A stretch of DNA of 64,000 nt from contig CAJXUY010000006.1 of NCBI GenBank assembly GCA_913060665.1, positions 62,001 to 126,000 on the forward strand, read 5' to 3'. This DNA is from an uncultured Oleiphilaceae bacterium (GTDB taxonomy: Bacteria; Pseudomonadota; Gammaproteobacteria; Pseudomonadales; Oleiphilaceae). Under the pieces are notes generated by a model. The model was not told the origin of the DNA. It saw nothing but the letters and a program-made list of their open reading frames with translations, and made no database searches. The position numbers were made by a program, and so were the translations under genes. Shown here one piece after another: positions 1-7,813 of this stretch. How positions within the stretch are numbered: the first letter of the stretch is position 1; each line of letters opens with the position of its first letter.

Positions 1-637
1 GTGACTGAAGTCGGGTAGATCGATCTGCAGGAAACGTTAATGGCTCACGCGTAATGTCACTAGCCGGTCCTGAGTCGCTTAACGATGAACCTGTAGCATT
101 AACTGCAGCCGACTCTATCAAGCCTTCATGGTTCAACAGATCAAGAACACGAGGACAAGACTCAACAGCTTCATCGTACTGATCCGCAGCCCCATCGTTC
201 ATAGGTCCACCTTGGTTAGTGGTTTGCTCTTCGGCTAATAATTTAAAGTCCAATAAGCGGTGGGTATAGTCGTAGGTCGGCCCTAGCACCTGCCCACCCG
301 GCAAATCTTTATAGGTCGCGGATATTCGACGAGCTATCAACATTTGTTCCGTCTCAACCGGTACTGACTCGCCTAATCTCGGTAGGGTCGTTCGATATGC
401 TCGCAGCAAAAATATCGCTTCAACCAAATCGCCACTTGCTTGTTTAATCGCCAGTGCCGCTAACTGAGGGTCATAAAGGGAGCCTTCTGTCATAACTCTG
501 GCAACCGCAAGTTTAAGCTGCTGCATAATCTGCTGAACGGACAACTCGGTAACACCACGATCGCCTCGGCGCTGTTCTGCTAATAGTTGATGGGCATTAT
601 CAATTGCTTTTTCGCCCCCTTTTACGGCTACATACAT
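1..637 (-). CDS. phnI: Carbon-phosphorus lyase complex subunit PhnI (C-terminus outside window)
   Basis: PhnI is a core subunit of the PhnGHIJ C-P lyase complex. With MgATP it forms the ribose-1-phosphonate triphosphate intermediate of phosphonate breakdown. Reading down from 637 gives MYVAVKGGEKAIDNAHQLL, the strongly conserved PhnI N-terminus, and the frame stays open to the window edge (about 212 of roughly 360 residues seen). Its start overlaps the end of phnH by 10 nt, which suggests translational coupling. It is the last visible gene of a phnC-D-E-F-G-H-I operon; phnJ-M would be expected beyond the edge. Identity is secure; the missing part cannot be judged. Confidence 0.93.
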   Translation of the reverse strand, partial: MYVAVKGGEKAIDNAHQLLAEQRRGDRGVTELSVQQIMQQLKLAVARVMTEGSLYDPQLAALAIKQASGDLVEAIFLLRAYRTTLPRLGESVPVETEQMLIARRISATYKDLPGGQVLGPTYDYTHRLLDFKLLAEEQTTNQGGPMNDGAADQYDEAVESCPRVLDLLNHEGLIESAAVNATGSSLSDSGPASDITREPLTFPADRSTRLQS

Positions 638-1287
638 GGTGACGCCTCCTCATTCGAAACATCCTTAACATCCAATTGACTCACCTGAGTCGTTCGAGGC
701 AACGCCATCAACTGGTTTCCGCAGGTAAACATGAAGTCATACCCCATAGGAAAGTGTTGCTGGTTACGCTGCAGTAGCTCAATGTGCTGTTGCTGAATAC
801 CGGCAATGTCAACGCTACGGGAGCCGTTGATACCAGGGCCACTCAATCTTATACCCCCCTGTTCTGCAAGGCCGTCCGTTTCAATAATCAGTGTTGGAAA
901 TCGGTCTGGGTATTCTTCTGTTCCGCGTTTAAAACTGTCTAATTGTTGCCACTCCGACAGTTGCATAAAAACAAAGTCAGCCTCTAAGGGAGAGGCTGTC
1001 AATCGACTACCACAGTAGAATCGCAAGTTATCAATAAAAGTAGGGCTTGATAGCTGAGGCGACACCCACACTGAAATATCTTGGTCAACCAAGGTCAACG
1101 CCAAACTAAACGTTGCTGAAGAGATATTTACAGAGGTCTTAAGCGGGGCAAGTGTGACTAAATAACCCGGCTCAGACATCGCCTTCATGGCTTTTTTGAA
1201 ACAACGCTGAGACTCTATCACCTCATTCTGAAACCCATTCCATAAACGTTCAGTTTGAATGGATGAATGGTTCATTGGTGCCTGCAT
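628..1287 (-). CDS. phnH: Carbon-phosphorus lyase complex subunit PhnH
   Basis: PhnH is a subunit of the cytoplasmic C-P lyase core complex (PhnG2H2I2J2) with a fold related to PLP-dependent transferases but without cofactor. The 219-residue product has the family's usual size. Its N-terminal part contains CFKKAMKAMSEPG, matching the PhnH pattern FRxlmxAMSrPG. It lies 2 nt from phnG and overlaps phnI by 10 nt, so the three are almost certainly one transcript. The start at 1287 is an ATG preceded by a GAGAGGAG-like ribosome site on the minus strand. The order G-H-I supports the call beyond sequence similarity. Confidence 0.93.
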   Translation of the reverse strand: MQAPMNHSSIQTERLWNGFQNEVIESQRCFKKAMKAMSEPGYLVTLAPLKTSVNISSATFSLALTLVDQDISVWVSPQLSSPTFIDNLRFYCGSRLTASPLEADFVFMQLSEWQQLDSFKRGTEEYPDRFPTLIIETDGLAEQGGIRLSGPGINGSRSVDIAGIQQQHIELLQRNQQHFPMGYDFMFTCGNQLMALPRTTQVSQLDVKDVSNEEASPCM

Positions 1288-1289
1288 AG

Positions 1290-1787
1290 TTACTCTCCTC
1301 TCACCATGGTAAAGAAATCAACTTTGGTTGAAGCTGCAGCCTTTGAGCGTTTAGCCCGCGCCGCTTGCCAAGTGTCATGCAGAGGGTTAAGCCAACCTTC
1401 TAGAAGTTGAGCATGCTGCGTTGGATTGTGCTGTTCTGAGTCTTGCAATAATGCATCAAATGAAGCTGCCAACTCTGCATGACGTTTACTCCGCCCCTGC
1501 ACATAACCGAACCCTGACGTGCCGTTTTCAAGCGCTACAACACAACGGGTCATCGTCATTTCACCTAGATTAAACGCCGTACCGCTGCCACCCGCACGAC
1601 TACGCACCATCATTAACCCTATTTCCGGCGCTCGAATAAAGCGCGTTTTAGGCTGAGACTCCATCGCATTCCAGCGGCTTTCAAGCTCATTAACCGGGGC
1701 TCTGGATAAAACACTCATCCAATGTTGACGTGGCGTTTTGCCGACGCCTGGAGTGATACCCGCCTGCTTATTAACATCTCGTGTCAT
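1290..1787 (-). CDS. phnG: Carbon-phosphorus lyase complex subunit PhnG
   Basis: PhnG is a small subunit of the C-P lyase core that joins PhnH, PhnI and PhnJ in activating alkylphosphonates. The 165-residue protein contains the central motif block RAPEIGLMMVRSRAGGSGTAF followed by NLGEMTMTRC, characteristic of PhnG (VRGRxGGtGxpFNlGEmtvTRC in the family). There is no signal peptide, consistent with a cytosolic complex. It sits 25 nt after phnF and 2 nt before phnH. The first 20 residues are less conserved, so a start slightly downstream is possible. Confidence 0.93.
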   Translation of the reverse strand: MTRDVNKQAGITPGVGKTPRQHWMSVLSRAPVNELESRWNAMESQPKTRFIRAPEIGLMMVRSRAGGSGTAFNLGEMTMTRCVVALENGTSGFGYVQGRSKRHAELAASFDALLQDSEQHNPTQHAQLLEGWLNPLHDTWQAARAKRSKAAASTKVDFFTMVRGE

Positions 1788-1812
1788 TTCAAATGTCCCA
1801 ACGGCTACGCCA

Positions 1813-2514
1813 TTATTCTTCGGGGTTAATTTTCATTTCAAAAACATCAGACCGGCTTCTAGAAACCGAATATTCAATAATCTCATCACTTTCTTTTAGC
1901 CTATTGTTGGAGCGAACAATAATCAGCGGCAAACTGCGCGAACACTGCAGCTTAGAGGCTTCAGCTCTGGTAGGAAGACTGGCTCCAATGAGGCATTGGT
2001 CCCGCCTAATTTTCTTCTGATACTGTGTATCTATCAATTGATGTAATGAGCCAGCCTTAAACTGCTGAGCAATACCGGGTAACAAATTCGACACTAAGTA
2101 GTGGCTAATCAAGCAGACGGGCGCGTCCTCTATACAACGTACCGTTTCGATATGAGTCACTGCAGTACCAGGGTCAACCCACATTCGCTTTGCCAATTTA
2201 ACGCCTGCTGCTATTTCACGAATGGACGTCACCTCACAACTTGCCTGCAAACCGATATCCTCTAGTGACTCTGTAAACCGCCCTTTAGATCTCAGGCTGT
2301 ACTCAATTTTGTTATCCACCACCATGGTGCCTTTACCATGCTGTCGCAGTAACAACCCAGCACTAACCAGCTCATCAACCGCTCTACGTAAGGTATGGCG
2401 ATTGATCGAAAAGCGTTCGGCTAACTCCATTTCAGAAGGTAAAAACTGCCCACTATCAAAGTGGTTCCTGATATCAGTCTCTAACGCTTCTGCGACCTCT
2501 AAATAAACCGCCAT
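1813..2514 (-). CDS. phnF: Phosphonate metabolism transcriptional regulator PhnF (GntR/HutC family)
   Basis: A 233-residue GntR-family regulator. Residues about 8-75 form the winged helix-turn-helix, with FLPSEMELAERFSINRHTLR and AVDELVSAGLLLRQHGKGT. The remainder matches the UTRA/HutC ligand-binding domain. It lies inside the phn operon between phnE and phnG, the usual PhnF position. PhnF-type proteins repress phosphonate genes. Palindromes that could be its operators occur just upstream of this gene (2548-2559) and upstream of phnC (5472-5483), suggesting autoregulation plus control of the whole operon. A GGGGAGAG ribosome site precedes the ATG at 2514. Confidence 0.92.
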   Translation of the reverse strand: MAVYLEVAEALETDIRNHFDSGQFLPSEMELAERFSINRHTLRRAVDELVSAGLLLRQHGKGTMVVDNKIEYSLRSKGRFTESLEDIGLQASCEVTSIREIAAGVKLAKRMWVDPGTAVTHIETVRCIEDAPVCLISHYLVSNLLPGIAQQFKAGSLHQLIDTQYQKKIRRDQCLIGASLPTRAEASKLQCSRSLPLIIVRSNNRLKESDEIIEYSVSRSRSDVFEMKINPEE

Positions 2515-2541
2515 ATTGGCTACTCTCCCCGCTCTTTAATC

Positions 2542-2559
2542 GTCTAGATGTCTAGACAA
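2542..2559. promoter_or_regulatory. Probable PhnF operator upstream of phnF
   Basis: The plus strand carries GTCTAGA-TG-TCTAGAC at 2542-2557, a perfect inverted repeat. Within it, ATGTCTAGACAA at 2548-2559 matches 10 of 12 bases with the palindrome in front of phnC (TTGTCTATACAA). It lies 28-45 nt upstream of the phnF start in the 85-nt phnE-phnF gap. Two related palindromes at the two plausible promoter positions of one operon is the pattern expected for a GntR regulator. Assignment to PhnF is inference from position. Confidence 0.6.
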
Positions 2560-2599
2560 CTTAAAATACCCTTAGGCCCAATACCCGAGCATTTCCATG

Positions 2600-3406
2600 C
2601 TAGATAAACCGCCTACGAACCTGTTGAGACAAGATATCCAGAAGAGTCACGGTTACGATAATCACAATCATCACGGCACAGGTTTCTGCAAACATAAATC
2701 CTCGAATGCTCTCCCATAAAATTACGCCTATACCACCAGCCCCAACCATACCTAATACAGTGGCTGATCTGACATTTGACTCAAAGCGGTAAAGGGAATA
2801 AGAGATCCACAACGGCAATACCTGAGGAATCACCCCATAAATAACTTCTTGCAAGCCCGATGCACCGGTTGCTCGAATACCTTCAACGGGGCCTTTGTCA
2901 ATTGCCTCAACGGCTTCAGAGAAAAGCTTGGCCAGCACACCGGTCGTATGAATAAACAACGCCAATACGCCCGCAAAAGGGCCTAACCCGACAGACACCA
3001 CAAACAACATGGCAAATACCATTTCGTTAATCGCACGAAACGCATCCATTACGCGTCGTGTTGGTTGGTACACCCACCAAGGGACAATATTCTCAGATGA
3101 CATGATGCCTAAAGGGATGGCAAGCACCACGGCCAATACAGTACCCCATATCGCAATCTGAATAGTGATCAGCATTTCACTCAAGTGAAGTCGCCATTGA
3201 GAAAAATCAGGGGGGAAAAAGTCGGCGGCAAACTCAGCCATATTCCCTGCATCACTAACCAGGCTAGCGGGACGCATTTCAGCGCCTTCCCAAGACCACG
3301 CCAAAACCAAAAAGGCAATCGCCCATATTAGCCAATGGCTCCAGTGTTTTTTAGGCGGTGTCGCCTCTAAAGCGGGGTTATTACCTGCTGTCATCACATG
3401 CGGCAT
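2600..3406 (-). CDS. phnE: Phosphonate ABC transporter permease PhnE
   Basis: Inner-membrane permease of the PhnCDE phosphonate importer. About six hydrophobic segments are visible: the first around [13 protein letters not shown], then several through the binding-protein-dependent transport domain. That domain ends in the EAA-like region [19 protein letters not shown], which docks on the ATPase. I chose the ATG at 3406, preceded by an AAAGAGA ribosome site, over an upstream TTG at 3424. The resulting 268 residues fit the family. It follows phnD across a strong hairpin and precedes phnF by 85 nt. Confidence 0.93.
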   Translation of the reverse strand: MPHVMTAGNNPALEATPPKKHWSHWLIWAIAFLVLAWSWEGAEMRPASLVSDAGNMAEFAADFFPPDFSQWRLHLSEMLITIQIAIWGTVLAVVLAIPLGIMSSENIVPWWVYQPTRRVMDAFRAINEMVFAMLFVVSVGLGPFAGVLALFIHTTGVLAKLFSEAVEAIDKGPVEGIRATGASGLQEVIYGVIPQVLPLWISYSLYRFESNVRSATVLGMVGAGGIGVILWESIRGFMFAETCAVMIVIIVTVTLLDILSQQVRRRFI

Positions 3407-3427
3407 AATCTGTCTCTTTAACAAATA

Positions 3428-3448
3428 TGCGGGGGGTAACCCCCCGCA
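3428..3448 (-). other. Intercistronic stem-loop between phnD and phnE
   Basis: TGCGGGGGG-TAA-CCCCCCGCA is a perfect 9-bp GC-rich stem with a 3-nt loop, placed between the phnD stop and the phnE start. No uridine run follows on the minus strand (the next bases are TATTTGTTAA). It therefore fits an mRNA 3'-end stabiliser or partial attenuator better than a full terminator. Such hairpins after binding-protein genes commonly raise binding protein over permease. Confidence 0.6.
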
Positions 3449-3485
3449 ACTACTTGATTGCTATTTGCTTACAAGTACGTATTGA

Positions 3486-4484
3486 TTACTTACGCGCATC
3501 AAGTGCAGCAAGACGGCGCTCAAGGGAACCCAACTGAGCATCAATCGAAGCAGACTTTTCTGCTTTCTCAGCTGCAGATAACGTTTCGTTGTTCTGAATC
3601 TTCAGCTTATTCTTGTAAAGAACCAATTGACGAATTGGCAATAATTGATCATCGCTTGATGCAATAAATGGCGCCCACTGCAGATCAGCTAAAACCTTGG
3701 TTTGACGCTCATCACCTGTAGTACCGTACTTAGTAAAGAAGCTATAAAGCTTTGATTTAACAGACTCAGGAAGATTCTTACGCCATACAATTGGATCTGC
3801 AGGGATTAAAGGAGACTTCCAGATAACTTTTACTTGGCTTGCTTTCTCTGGGTTAGTAATTTCCAGACGACGAAGGTTTTCAGTGTTATTCGTCGCAAAA
3901 TCAACTTGCTTGTTAGCTACAGATAATAAATTAGCTTCATGGCCCGCGTTCAACACACGCTTAAACGCTTTCTTTGGATTAACCTTATTCATTGCAAATA
4001 CATAATAAGATGGAATCAAAAAGCCCGAAGTAGAGTTTGGATCACCGTTGCCAAACGTTAACTCCTTGCTATTTTTGAAGATGTCTTCAAGGCTGTTAAG
4101 GTGACTATCTTTATGAGCAACCAACAATCCCCAGTATCCTGGGTTGCCTTCAACATCAACGGTTTGGGCAAATATCTCGCCACCCGCGCGGTCAACGGCT
4201 TCCATTGCAGATTTATTGCCATACCAAGCAATATCAACTTTATCAAAACGCATAGCCTGAATAATTCCGGCATAATCTGACGCAAAGAATGGCTTTACTT
4301 CAACCCCTAATTCTTTACCCATATCTTCTAGAAACGGAGTCCATACTGTTTTCAAGTTTTGGCTTGATTCTGTAGAGATAATACCGAAATTAAGTGTTTT
4401 CATTTGCTCCGCAAAAGCAGAGCTCACCAGCGTAACCATCATCATGCCCGTTATCATTAAGCGCTTTGTTATCCGTAAAATCAT
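3486..4484 (-). CDS. phnD: Phosphonate ABC transporter periplasmic binding protein PhnD
   Basis: Periplasmic substrate-binding protein delivering phosphonates to PhnE. The start at 4484 is chosen because AGGAG lies 6 nt upstream and because it gives a clean signal peptide: positive MILRITKR, hydrophobic core, cleavage after SSAFA near residue 25. The mature part begins KTLNFGIISTESSQNL, typical of the phosphate/phosphite/phosphonate binding family, with the conserved FASDYAGIIQAMRFDKVDIAWYG region around residues 65-85. The C-terminal 30 residues are charged and helical. It is followed by a stem-loop and phnE; 81 nt separate it from phnC. Confidence 0.94.
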   Translation of the reverse strand: MILRITKRLMITGMMMVTLVSSAFAEQMKTLNFGIISTESSQNLKTVWTPFLEDMGKELGVEVKPFFASDYAGIIQAMRFDKVDIAWYGNKSAMEAVDRAGGEIFAQTVDVEGNPGYWGLLVAHKDSHLNSLEDIFKNSKELTFGNGDPNSTSGFLIPSYYVFAMNKVNPKKAFKRVLNAGHEANLLSVANKQVDFATNNTENLRRLEITNPEKASQVKVIWKSPLIPADPIVWRKNLPESVKSKLYSFFTKYGTTGDERQTKVLADLQWAPFIASSDDQLLPIRQLVLYKNKLKIQNNETLSAAEKAEKSASIDAQLGSLERRLAALDARK

Positions 4485-4565
4485 TTTCGACTCCTGAAAG
4501 TCATTGGGTTTTAGTAAAAGTCTCATTTGAGATAGTTAAGTTCTGAGACGACCAAATCGATCCTC

Positions 4566-5423
4566 TCAACCTGCTTCAGCAAAAGTCATCGCTCCAGAAA
4601 CACCTAGATCAACCGACTTATTCTCTGAATGTGTAGACGCTTCGTGGCTATTGATCGCCCTGTTAGAAGCACCGTAAATATTGGTAAGGCACTCTTCGCT
4701 AAGGTGTGCGCTGTCACCGTCAAAATACAATTCACCATCTTTTAGGGCGACCGCGCGATGGCAGTACTGCCTTGCATATTCAACTTGATGAAGCGTCACA
4801 ATGACGGTTTTGCCATCTTTTTCATTGATATCTTTAAGAATATCCATCACCGTACGTGCAGATTCCGGGTCTAAAGAGGCGATGGGTTCATCTGCAAGAA
4901 TAATTTCTGCCTGCTGCATTAAGGCTCTGGCAATCGCCACTCGTTGCTGCTGGCCACCCGATAACGTATCGGCACGCTGATAGGCAAATGACTCCATACC
5001 CACTCTCGCTAACGCTTTCAGTGCAAGGCGCTTTTCTTCCTGTGTGAAAATACTGAGTGTCCCTCGCCAGCTAGCAATACGCCCTAAGCTTCCCATCAAC
5101 ACGTTACTGATAACACTCATACGATTAACAAGATTAAACTGTTGAAAGATATAACCGATTTTTGCGCGAGAGCGGCGTACGGTAGGCGCTAGCTTGCCTT
5201 GTTGCTGAATCGTTTTTCCTAAGACCGACACTGAGCCCTGCCCCCCCTTATCACCCCAGGTGAGTCCAGCCATGTGTCTTAATAACGTCGATTTACCAGA
5301 CCCAGATGGGCCAATCAATGCCACCATCTCGCCTTTGGAGACAGAAAGGTCTATGCCTTTTAGCGCTCGATTAGCGTTATTAAATGTTTTGTGAAGTGAC
5401 TGTATCTGTACAACGTTATCCAT
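4566..5423 (-). CDS. phnC: Phosphonate ABC transporter ATP-binding protein PhnC
   Basis: Cytoplasmic ATPase of the PhnCDE importer. All ABC motifs are present: Walker [10 protein letters not shown] at about 38-46, Q-loop FQQFNLV near 94, signature [14 protein letters not shown] at 154-167, Walker B IILADEP at 174-180 followed by SLDP, and the switch histidine in VTLHQVEYA. Its C-terminal tail of about 35 residues beyond the core is longer than needed and low in complexity. It is the first gene of the phn operon, with a GAGGAAG ribosome site before ATG 5423 and a probable PhnF operator 49 nt upstream. Confidence 0.94.
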   Translation of the reverse strand: MDNVVQIQSLHKTFNNANRALKGIDLSVSKGEMVALIGPSGSGKSTLLRHMAGLTWGDKGGQGSVSVLGKTIQQQGKLAPTVRRSRAKIGYIFQQFNLVNRMSVISNVLMGSLGRIASWRGTLSIFTQEEKRLALKALARVGMESFAYQRADTLSGGQQQRVAIARALMQQAEIILADEPIASLDPESARTVMDILKDINEKDGKTVIVTLHQVEYARQYCHRAVALKDGELYFDGDSAHLSEECLTNIYGASNRAINSHEASTHSENKSVDLGVSGAMTFAEAG

Positions 5424-5471
5424 CTCTTCCTCACATGTTTGTCTGTTGTCGTTGGCGATTGATTAACCAAC

Positions 5472-5483
5472 TTGTCTATACAA
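5472..5483. promoter_or_regulatory. Probable PhnF operator upstream of phnC
   Basis: TTGTCTATACAA is a 12-bp near-perfect palindrome 49-60 nt upstream of the phnC start. It shares the pattern WTGTCTAKACAA with the palindrome upstream of phnF (2548-2559). On the minus strand it contains TATAGA, a possible -10 element, so a bound repressor would block the operon promoter. A CTGTCAC half-site resembling one half of a Pho box lies 15 bp further upstream (5499-5505), but I see no convincing partner half. Confidence 0.55.
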
Positions 5484-5643
5484 TCATGCAAAATCAATGT
5501 GACAGTTTCTTTCACGGAATATTAAGAAAAGATGAACAAGCCATGACATTAAAAAGACAACCTAAACTAAGCATCAATCCTTTATAATGAACGAGTAGAT
5601 CTCAAAGCGGATATTCAAACGCCACAACAAACCAAGGACCACT

Positions 5644-6264
5644 ATGAACTGGGATATTATTGTAAAAGAGTTTATTTCGTTGTGGGTGGTGATAGACCCT
5701 ATTGGCTCTATCCCAGTTTTTATAGCGGTAACGGCGGGTCTGCAGGCGTCTATGCAGCGGAAAATTGCGGTTAAAGCATGCGCCTTTGCAGCCGTAATTC
5801 TGCTGTTCTTTCTTGTGTTGGGGCAGTTACTGCTAGAGCAACTAAGTATCTCTCTAGACGCATTTCAGATTGCGGGGGGGATTGTATTGTTTTTGTTTGC
5901 ATTAACCATGATATTCGGTGACAGCAAACCTGACGAGGAAAAGAAACAAATACAGGGTAATGTCGGGCATTTAGCGGTATTCCCTTTGGCTGTGCCGTCT
6001 CTGGCGTCTCCCGGCGCCATGTTATCTGTAGTCATGCTCACCGACAACCATCGTTTCTCTTTAGAAGAGCAAATTATCACAGCCCTCGTCATGCTATCGA
6101 TAATTTTAATTACACTGATATTGTTTTTTCTGGCAGCCCCCATACAGCGAGTCATTGGAAATGCAGGGGCCAGCATTATCAGTCGTGTGATGGGGCTTAT
6201 ACTGGCTTCAGTTGCTGTGGATAATATACTCAAAGCGATTACGGCTTATTTTGGGTTGGGCTAG
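5644..6264 (+). CDS. MarC family integral membrane protein
   Basis: A 206-residue inner-membrane protein of the MarC family (UPF0056/NAAT). Six hydrophobic segments are visible, with the family pattern near the N-terminus (WVVIDPIGSIPVF, residues about 13-25). The central signature FPLAVPSLASPGAMLSVVML is also present, close to the MarC consensus of an AxPLaxPlxaGPGai block. Despite the name, E. coli MarC is not known to confer multidrug resistance, and the substrate is undefined. It is transcribed divergently from the phn operon, with AAGGA 6 nt before the ATG. Family assignment is firm; function is not. Confidence 0.88.
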   Translation: MNWDIIVKEFISLWVVIDPIGSIPVFIAVTAGLQASMQRKIAVKACAFAAVILLFFLVLGQLLLEQLSISLDAFQIAGGIVLFLFALTMIFGDSKPDEEKKQIQGNVGHLAVFPLAVPSLASPGAMLSVVMLTDNHRFSLEEQIITALVMLSIILITLILFFLAAPIQRVIGNAGASIISRVMGLILASVAVDNILKAITAYFGLG

Positions 6265-6359
6265 GTGTTCCAATACGGTCTCTTTATGCCACAAAGCTGT
6301 CCTTTCTAGAAACATAAGGTTTGGCTCCAAACGGCCATAAGCAGCCATTCAATTATACC

Positions 6360-6373
6360 AAAACTATAGTTTT
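6360..6373. terminator. Palindrome between convergent marC and the 117-aa gene
   Basis: AAAACTATAGTTTT is a perfect 14-bp palindrome directly after the stop codon of the minus-strand gene ending at 6374. It is flanked by A/T runs that would give uridines in either direction. The position between convergent genes suggests a weak bidirectional terminator. The short AT-rich stem keeps confidence low. Confidence 0.35.
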
Positions 6374-6727
6374 TTACGCACTTTTGACGCCTGCATACCT
6401 ACGAACTGCAATTTCTACAGACTTAAAATCTGTGACGCGCCAGAACGGGTGATGACTTGGCTCGGGTTTCGATTGTTTATTTCCCTCTTTCGTCCCAAAA
6501 GTAGATGCCATATAACCTTCCATATCTTTAGTGATAGATTGACCCGAGAGACCAATGTCATACCATTCTTGATATGGCTCAATCCAAAGGCTTCCATTGC
6601 AACCTTTAACGCACATATTTTTCTTCGATACTCGCTGCTGATGGAACTCCAGTGCTAATCCTGGGTATTCACTATTGATCTTTTCTACTAGTGAAATTAG
6701 CTGATTCTTAGTTGTATTGATATCCAT
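6374..6727 (-). CDS. Hypothetical protein, 117 aa
   Basis: I do not recognise this protein. The start MDINTTKNQL at 6727 is preferred because AGGG lies 8 nt upstream and because the longer reading frame runs into the hairpin repeat. It is soluble-looking, has no signal peptide or membrane segment, and has two cysteines in MCVKGCNGSLWIEPY. A basic C-terminus contains PFWRVTDFKSVEIAVRRYAG. It is the last of three small co-oriented genes separated by near-identical hairpin repeats, which could make it a gene cassette. No repeat follows it at the 3' side. Confidence 0.6.
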   Translation of the reverse strand: MDINTTKNQLISLVEKINSEYPGLALEFHQQRVSKKNMCVKGCNGSLWIEPYQEWYDIGLSGQSITKDMEGYMASTFGTKEGNKQSKPEPSHHPFWRVTDFKSVEIAVRRYAGVKSA

Positions 6728-6745
6728 GAAACATACCCTGTGAGT

Positions 6746-6796
6746 GCATAACAGTGTGACGAACCGACCCTTCGGTCCGTCCATCACTTTTTATAC
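6746..6796 (-). repeat. attC-like hairpin repeat, copy A
   Basis: About 51 bp, read on the minus strand as GTATAAA, imperfect stem-loop around a GAAG loop, then GTTATGC. It shares about 46 of 51 positions with copy B (7227-7277). Features resembling an integron attC site are the GTTATGC right end, a partly complementary left end, a bulged stem, and its place directly after the stop codon of a small gene in the same orientation. Against this, it is shorter than usual, its left end has AAA rather than AAC, and no integrase gene is visible. On the plus strand the stem is followed by TTTTT, so a terminator is an alternative. Confidence 0.4.
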
Positions 6797-6798
6797 AC

Positions 6799-7188
6799 TT
6801 ACTCTTCTCTGAACTCAATTTCAAAATTATCGCCATCCCAATTTAGAATTTTACCTATCCAATCTTCTCGAACATGAAACCTATTCTTCAGTTTGCTGGC
6901 ATCTTCACCACGAAGAACGGCCTCCTCGTCATCTGTACGAGCAATTACCACACGCACGATTTGATCACTTTCATAGGCTTTTTGAATACGGCCCCGGAAT
7001 TCAGCATTACCATGCCCAGACCAACGGGATACCTTATCTATGTATTTGGTCTTACCTTTAACTGCTGGTGTAAAGAAATGCTTCCAAAGACTAACAACCA
7101 GCTCTCCTTTATGGTTCTCGGCAGAAACAGACCAATTCACATTCTTCAGTTCAGCGCCATATTTCGCGAAACAATCTTTAATACCCAT
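6799..7188 (-). CDS. Hypothetical protein, 129 aa, between two attC-like repeats
   Basis: I do not recognise a family. The product starts MGIKDCFAKYGAELKNVNWS and has no signal peptide or membrane segment. Its mid-section holds VKGKTKYIDKVSRWSGHGN and the acidic C-terminus ends in NWDGDNFEIEFREE. The alternating charged and aromatic strands suggest a small globular, perhaps nucleic-acid-associated, protein. A GGGGG ribosome site lies 4 nt before the ATG. The gene is bracketed by the two hairpin repeats with only a few bases to spare, so repeat-to-repeat (about 480 bp) has the size and arrangement of a one-gene integron cassette. Confidence 0.65.
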   Translation of the reverse strand: MGIKDCFAKYGAELKNVNWSVSAENHKGELVVSLWKHFFTPAVKGKTKYIDKVSRWSGHGNAEFRGRIQKAYESDQIVRVVIARTDDEEAVLRGEDASKLKNRFHVREDWIGKILNWDGDNFEIEFREE

Positions 7189-7226
7189 TTATCCCCCGAA
7201 GTTCCTTGATACTCTCATGTGCTCAC

Positions 7227-7277
7227 GCATAACAGTGTGATGGAGCGACCCTTCGGCCCGCCCATCACTTTTTAAGC
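7227..7277 (-). repeat. attC-like hairpin repeat, copy B
   Basis: On the minus strand this reads GCTTAAA, AGTGATGG, a GC-rich inner stem closing on GAAG, CCATCAC-A-CT and GTTATGC. The outer stem AGTGATGG/CCATCACT is perfect except for one extra A on the 3' side. Single extrahelical bases of this kind mark attC recombination sites. It overlaps the stop codon of the gene ending at 7272. Copy A carries the same sequence with a weaker stem. Calling it a recombination site is inference; a decayed repeat or terminator remains possible. Confidence 0.42.
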
Positions 7278-7523
7278 ACTTTCTTCTGCCGCTTGTCGAA
7301 GAACCTCAGTAAACTCTTTCCACTTTTCTTTACGTTCATCACCTTCGTAGTTTGATAAATCATTGAGTAAATGTTCATATTTAAAGAGCTGTTCAATATC
7401 ACTATCAGGAATTCCCAAATTACTGCCTAGTTTTTTTATTTTATTCCTAATGAGGGCCTTACTATATTTTGATGAGTTATCATCTCCCCATACACCAGTA
7501 AGTGAAGAAGTCGTAGTAATCAA
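7272..7523 (-). CDS. Small hypothetical protein or gene fragment (83 aa, TTG start)
   Basis: An open frame of 83 codons with no ATG. The only plausible start is TTG at 7523, with a poor ribosome site, and the frame stays open for another 7 codons upstream (NWGRTTE) to a TAG. The product is hydrophilic and mostly helical: LIRNKIKKLGSNLGIPDSD, then FKYEHLLNDLSNYEGDE, then EFTEVLRQAAEESA. Lack of a good start suggests either the 3' part of a disrupted gene or a weakly translated small gene. It ends in hairpin repeat B, as the 129-aa gene ends in repeat A. Confidence 0.4.
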   Translation of the reverse strand: MITTTSSLTGVWGDDNSSKYSKALIRNKIKKLGSNLGIPDSDIEQLFKYEHLLNDLSNYEGDERKEKWKEFTEVLRQAAEESA

Positions 7524-7813
7524 CTCAGTGGTTCGCCCCCAGTTCTATAGCCACCTCATAGAGTCATATTGTAACTTCCGCTTAGAGTCTTTTGCTGGCT
7601 ACGCAAAACTGATTGTTTACGACAGCAAAGGGCGAGCAGGCGACATCATTCGGGATAGAGTTATATGTGCTTGCACACCGAACCGTTCTTAAAAGTAGTG
7701 ACTCTAAACGGTTTATATCAGAACTTCACGGCCATTGGGGTGGACACGTGGGTTCCCTCTTAGTAAGGGCAGCCCTATGTATCTGCCCTTAACCTAAACG
7801 TACCAGTGGTTTT
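7524..7813. other. Intergenic region with one hairpin
   Basis: About 290 bases between the small gene fragment and uup, with no credible gene. The plus-strand open frame running to 7692 has no supporting features. At 7765-7790 an inverted repeat AAGGGCAG / CTGCCCTT with a 10-nt loop lies just after the uup stop. It could terminate uup transcription, although no uridine run follows. Confidence 0.5.

Noticed and set aside
5499..5505. Possible Pho box upstream of phnC
   Set aside because: Only one CTGTCAC half-site is convincing. The expected second half 11 bp away matches poorly, so PhoB control is not claimed from sequence.
6746..6796. Reading the hairpin repeats as simple plus-strand terminators
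   Set aside because: A TTTTT run does follow on the plus strand, but no plus-strand gene ends just upstream of either copy. The repeats follow minus-strand stop codons instead. The possibility is kept as an alternative in the entries.
7363..7692. A 109-codon plus-strand frame opposite the small gene near 7272-7523
   Set aside because: No ribosome site or domain. Its composition fits a chance frame in an AT-rich region.
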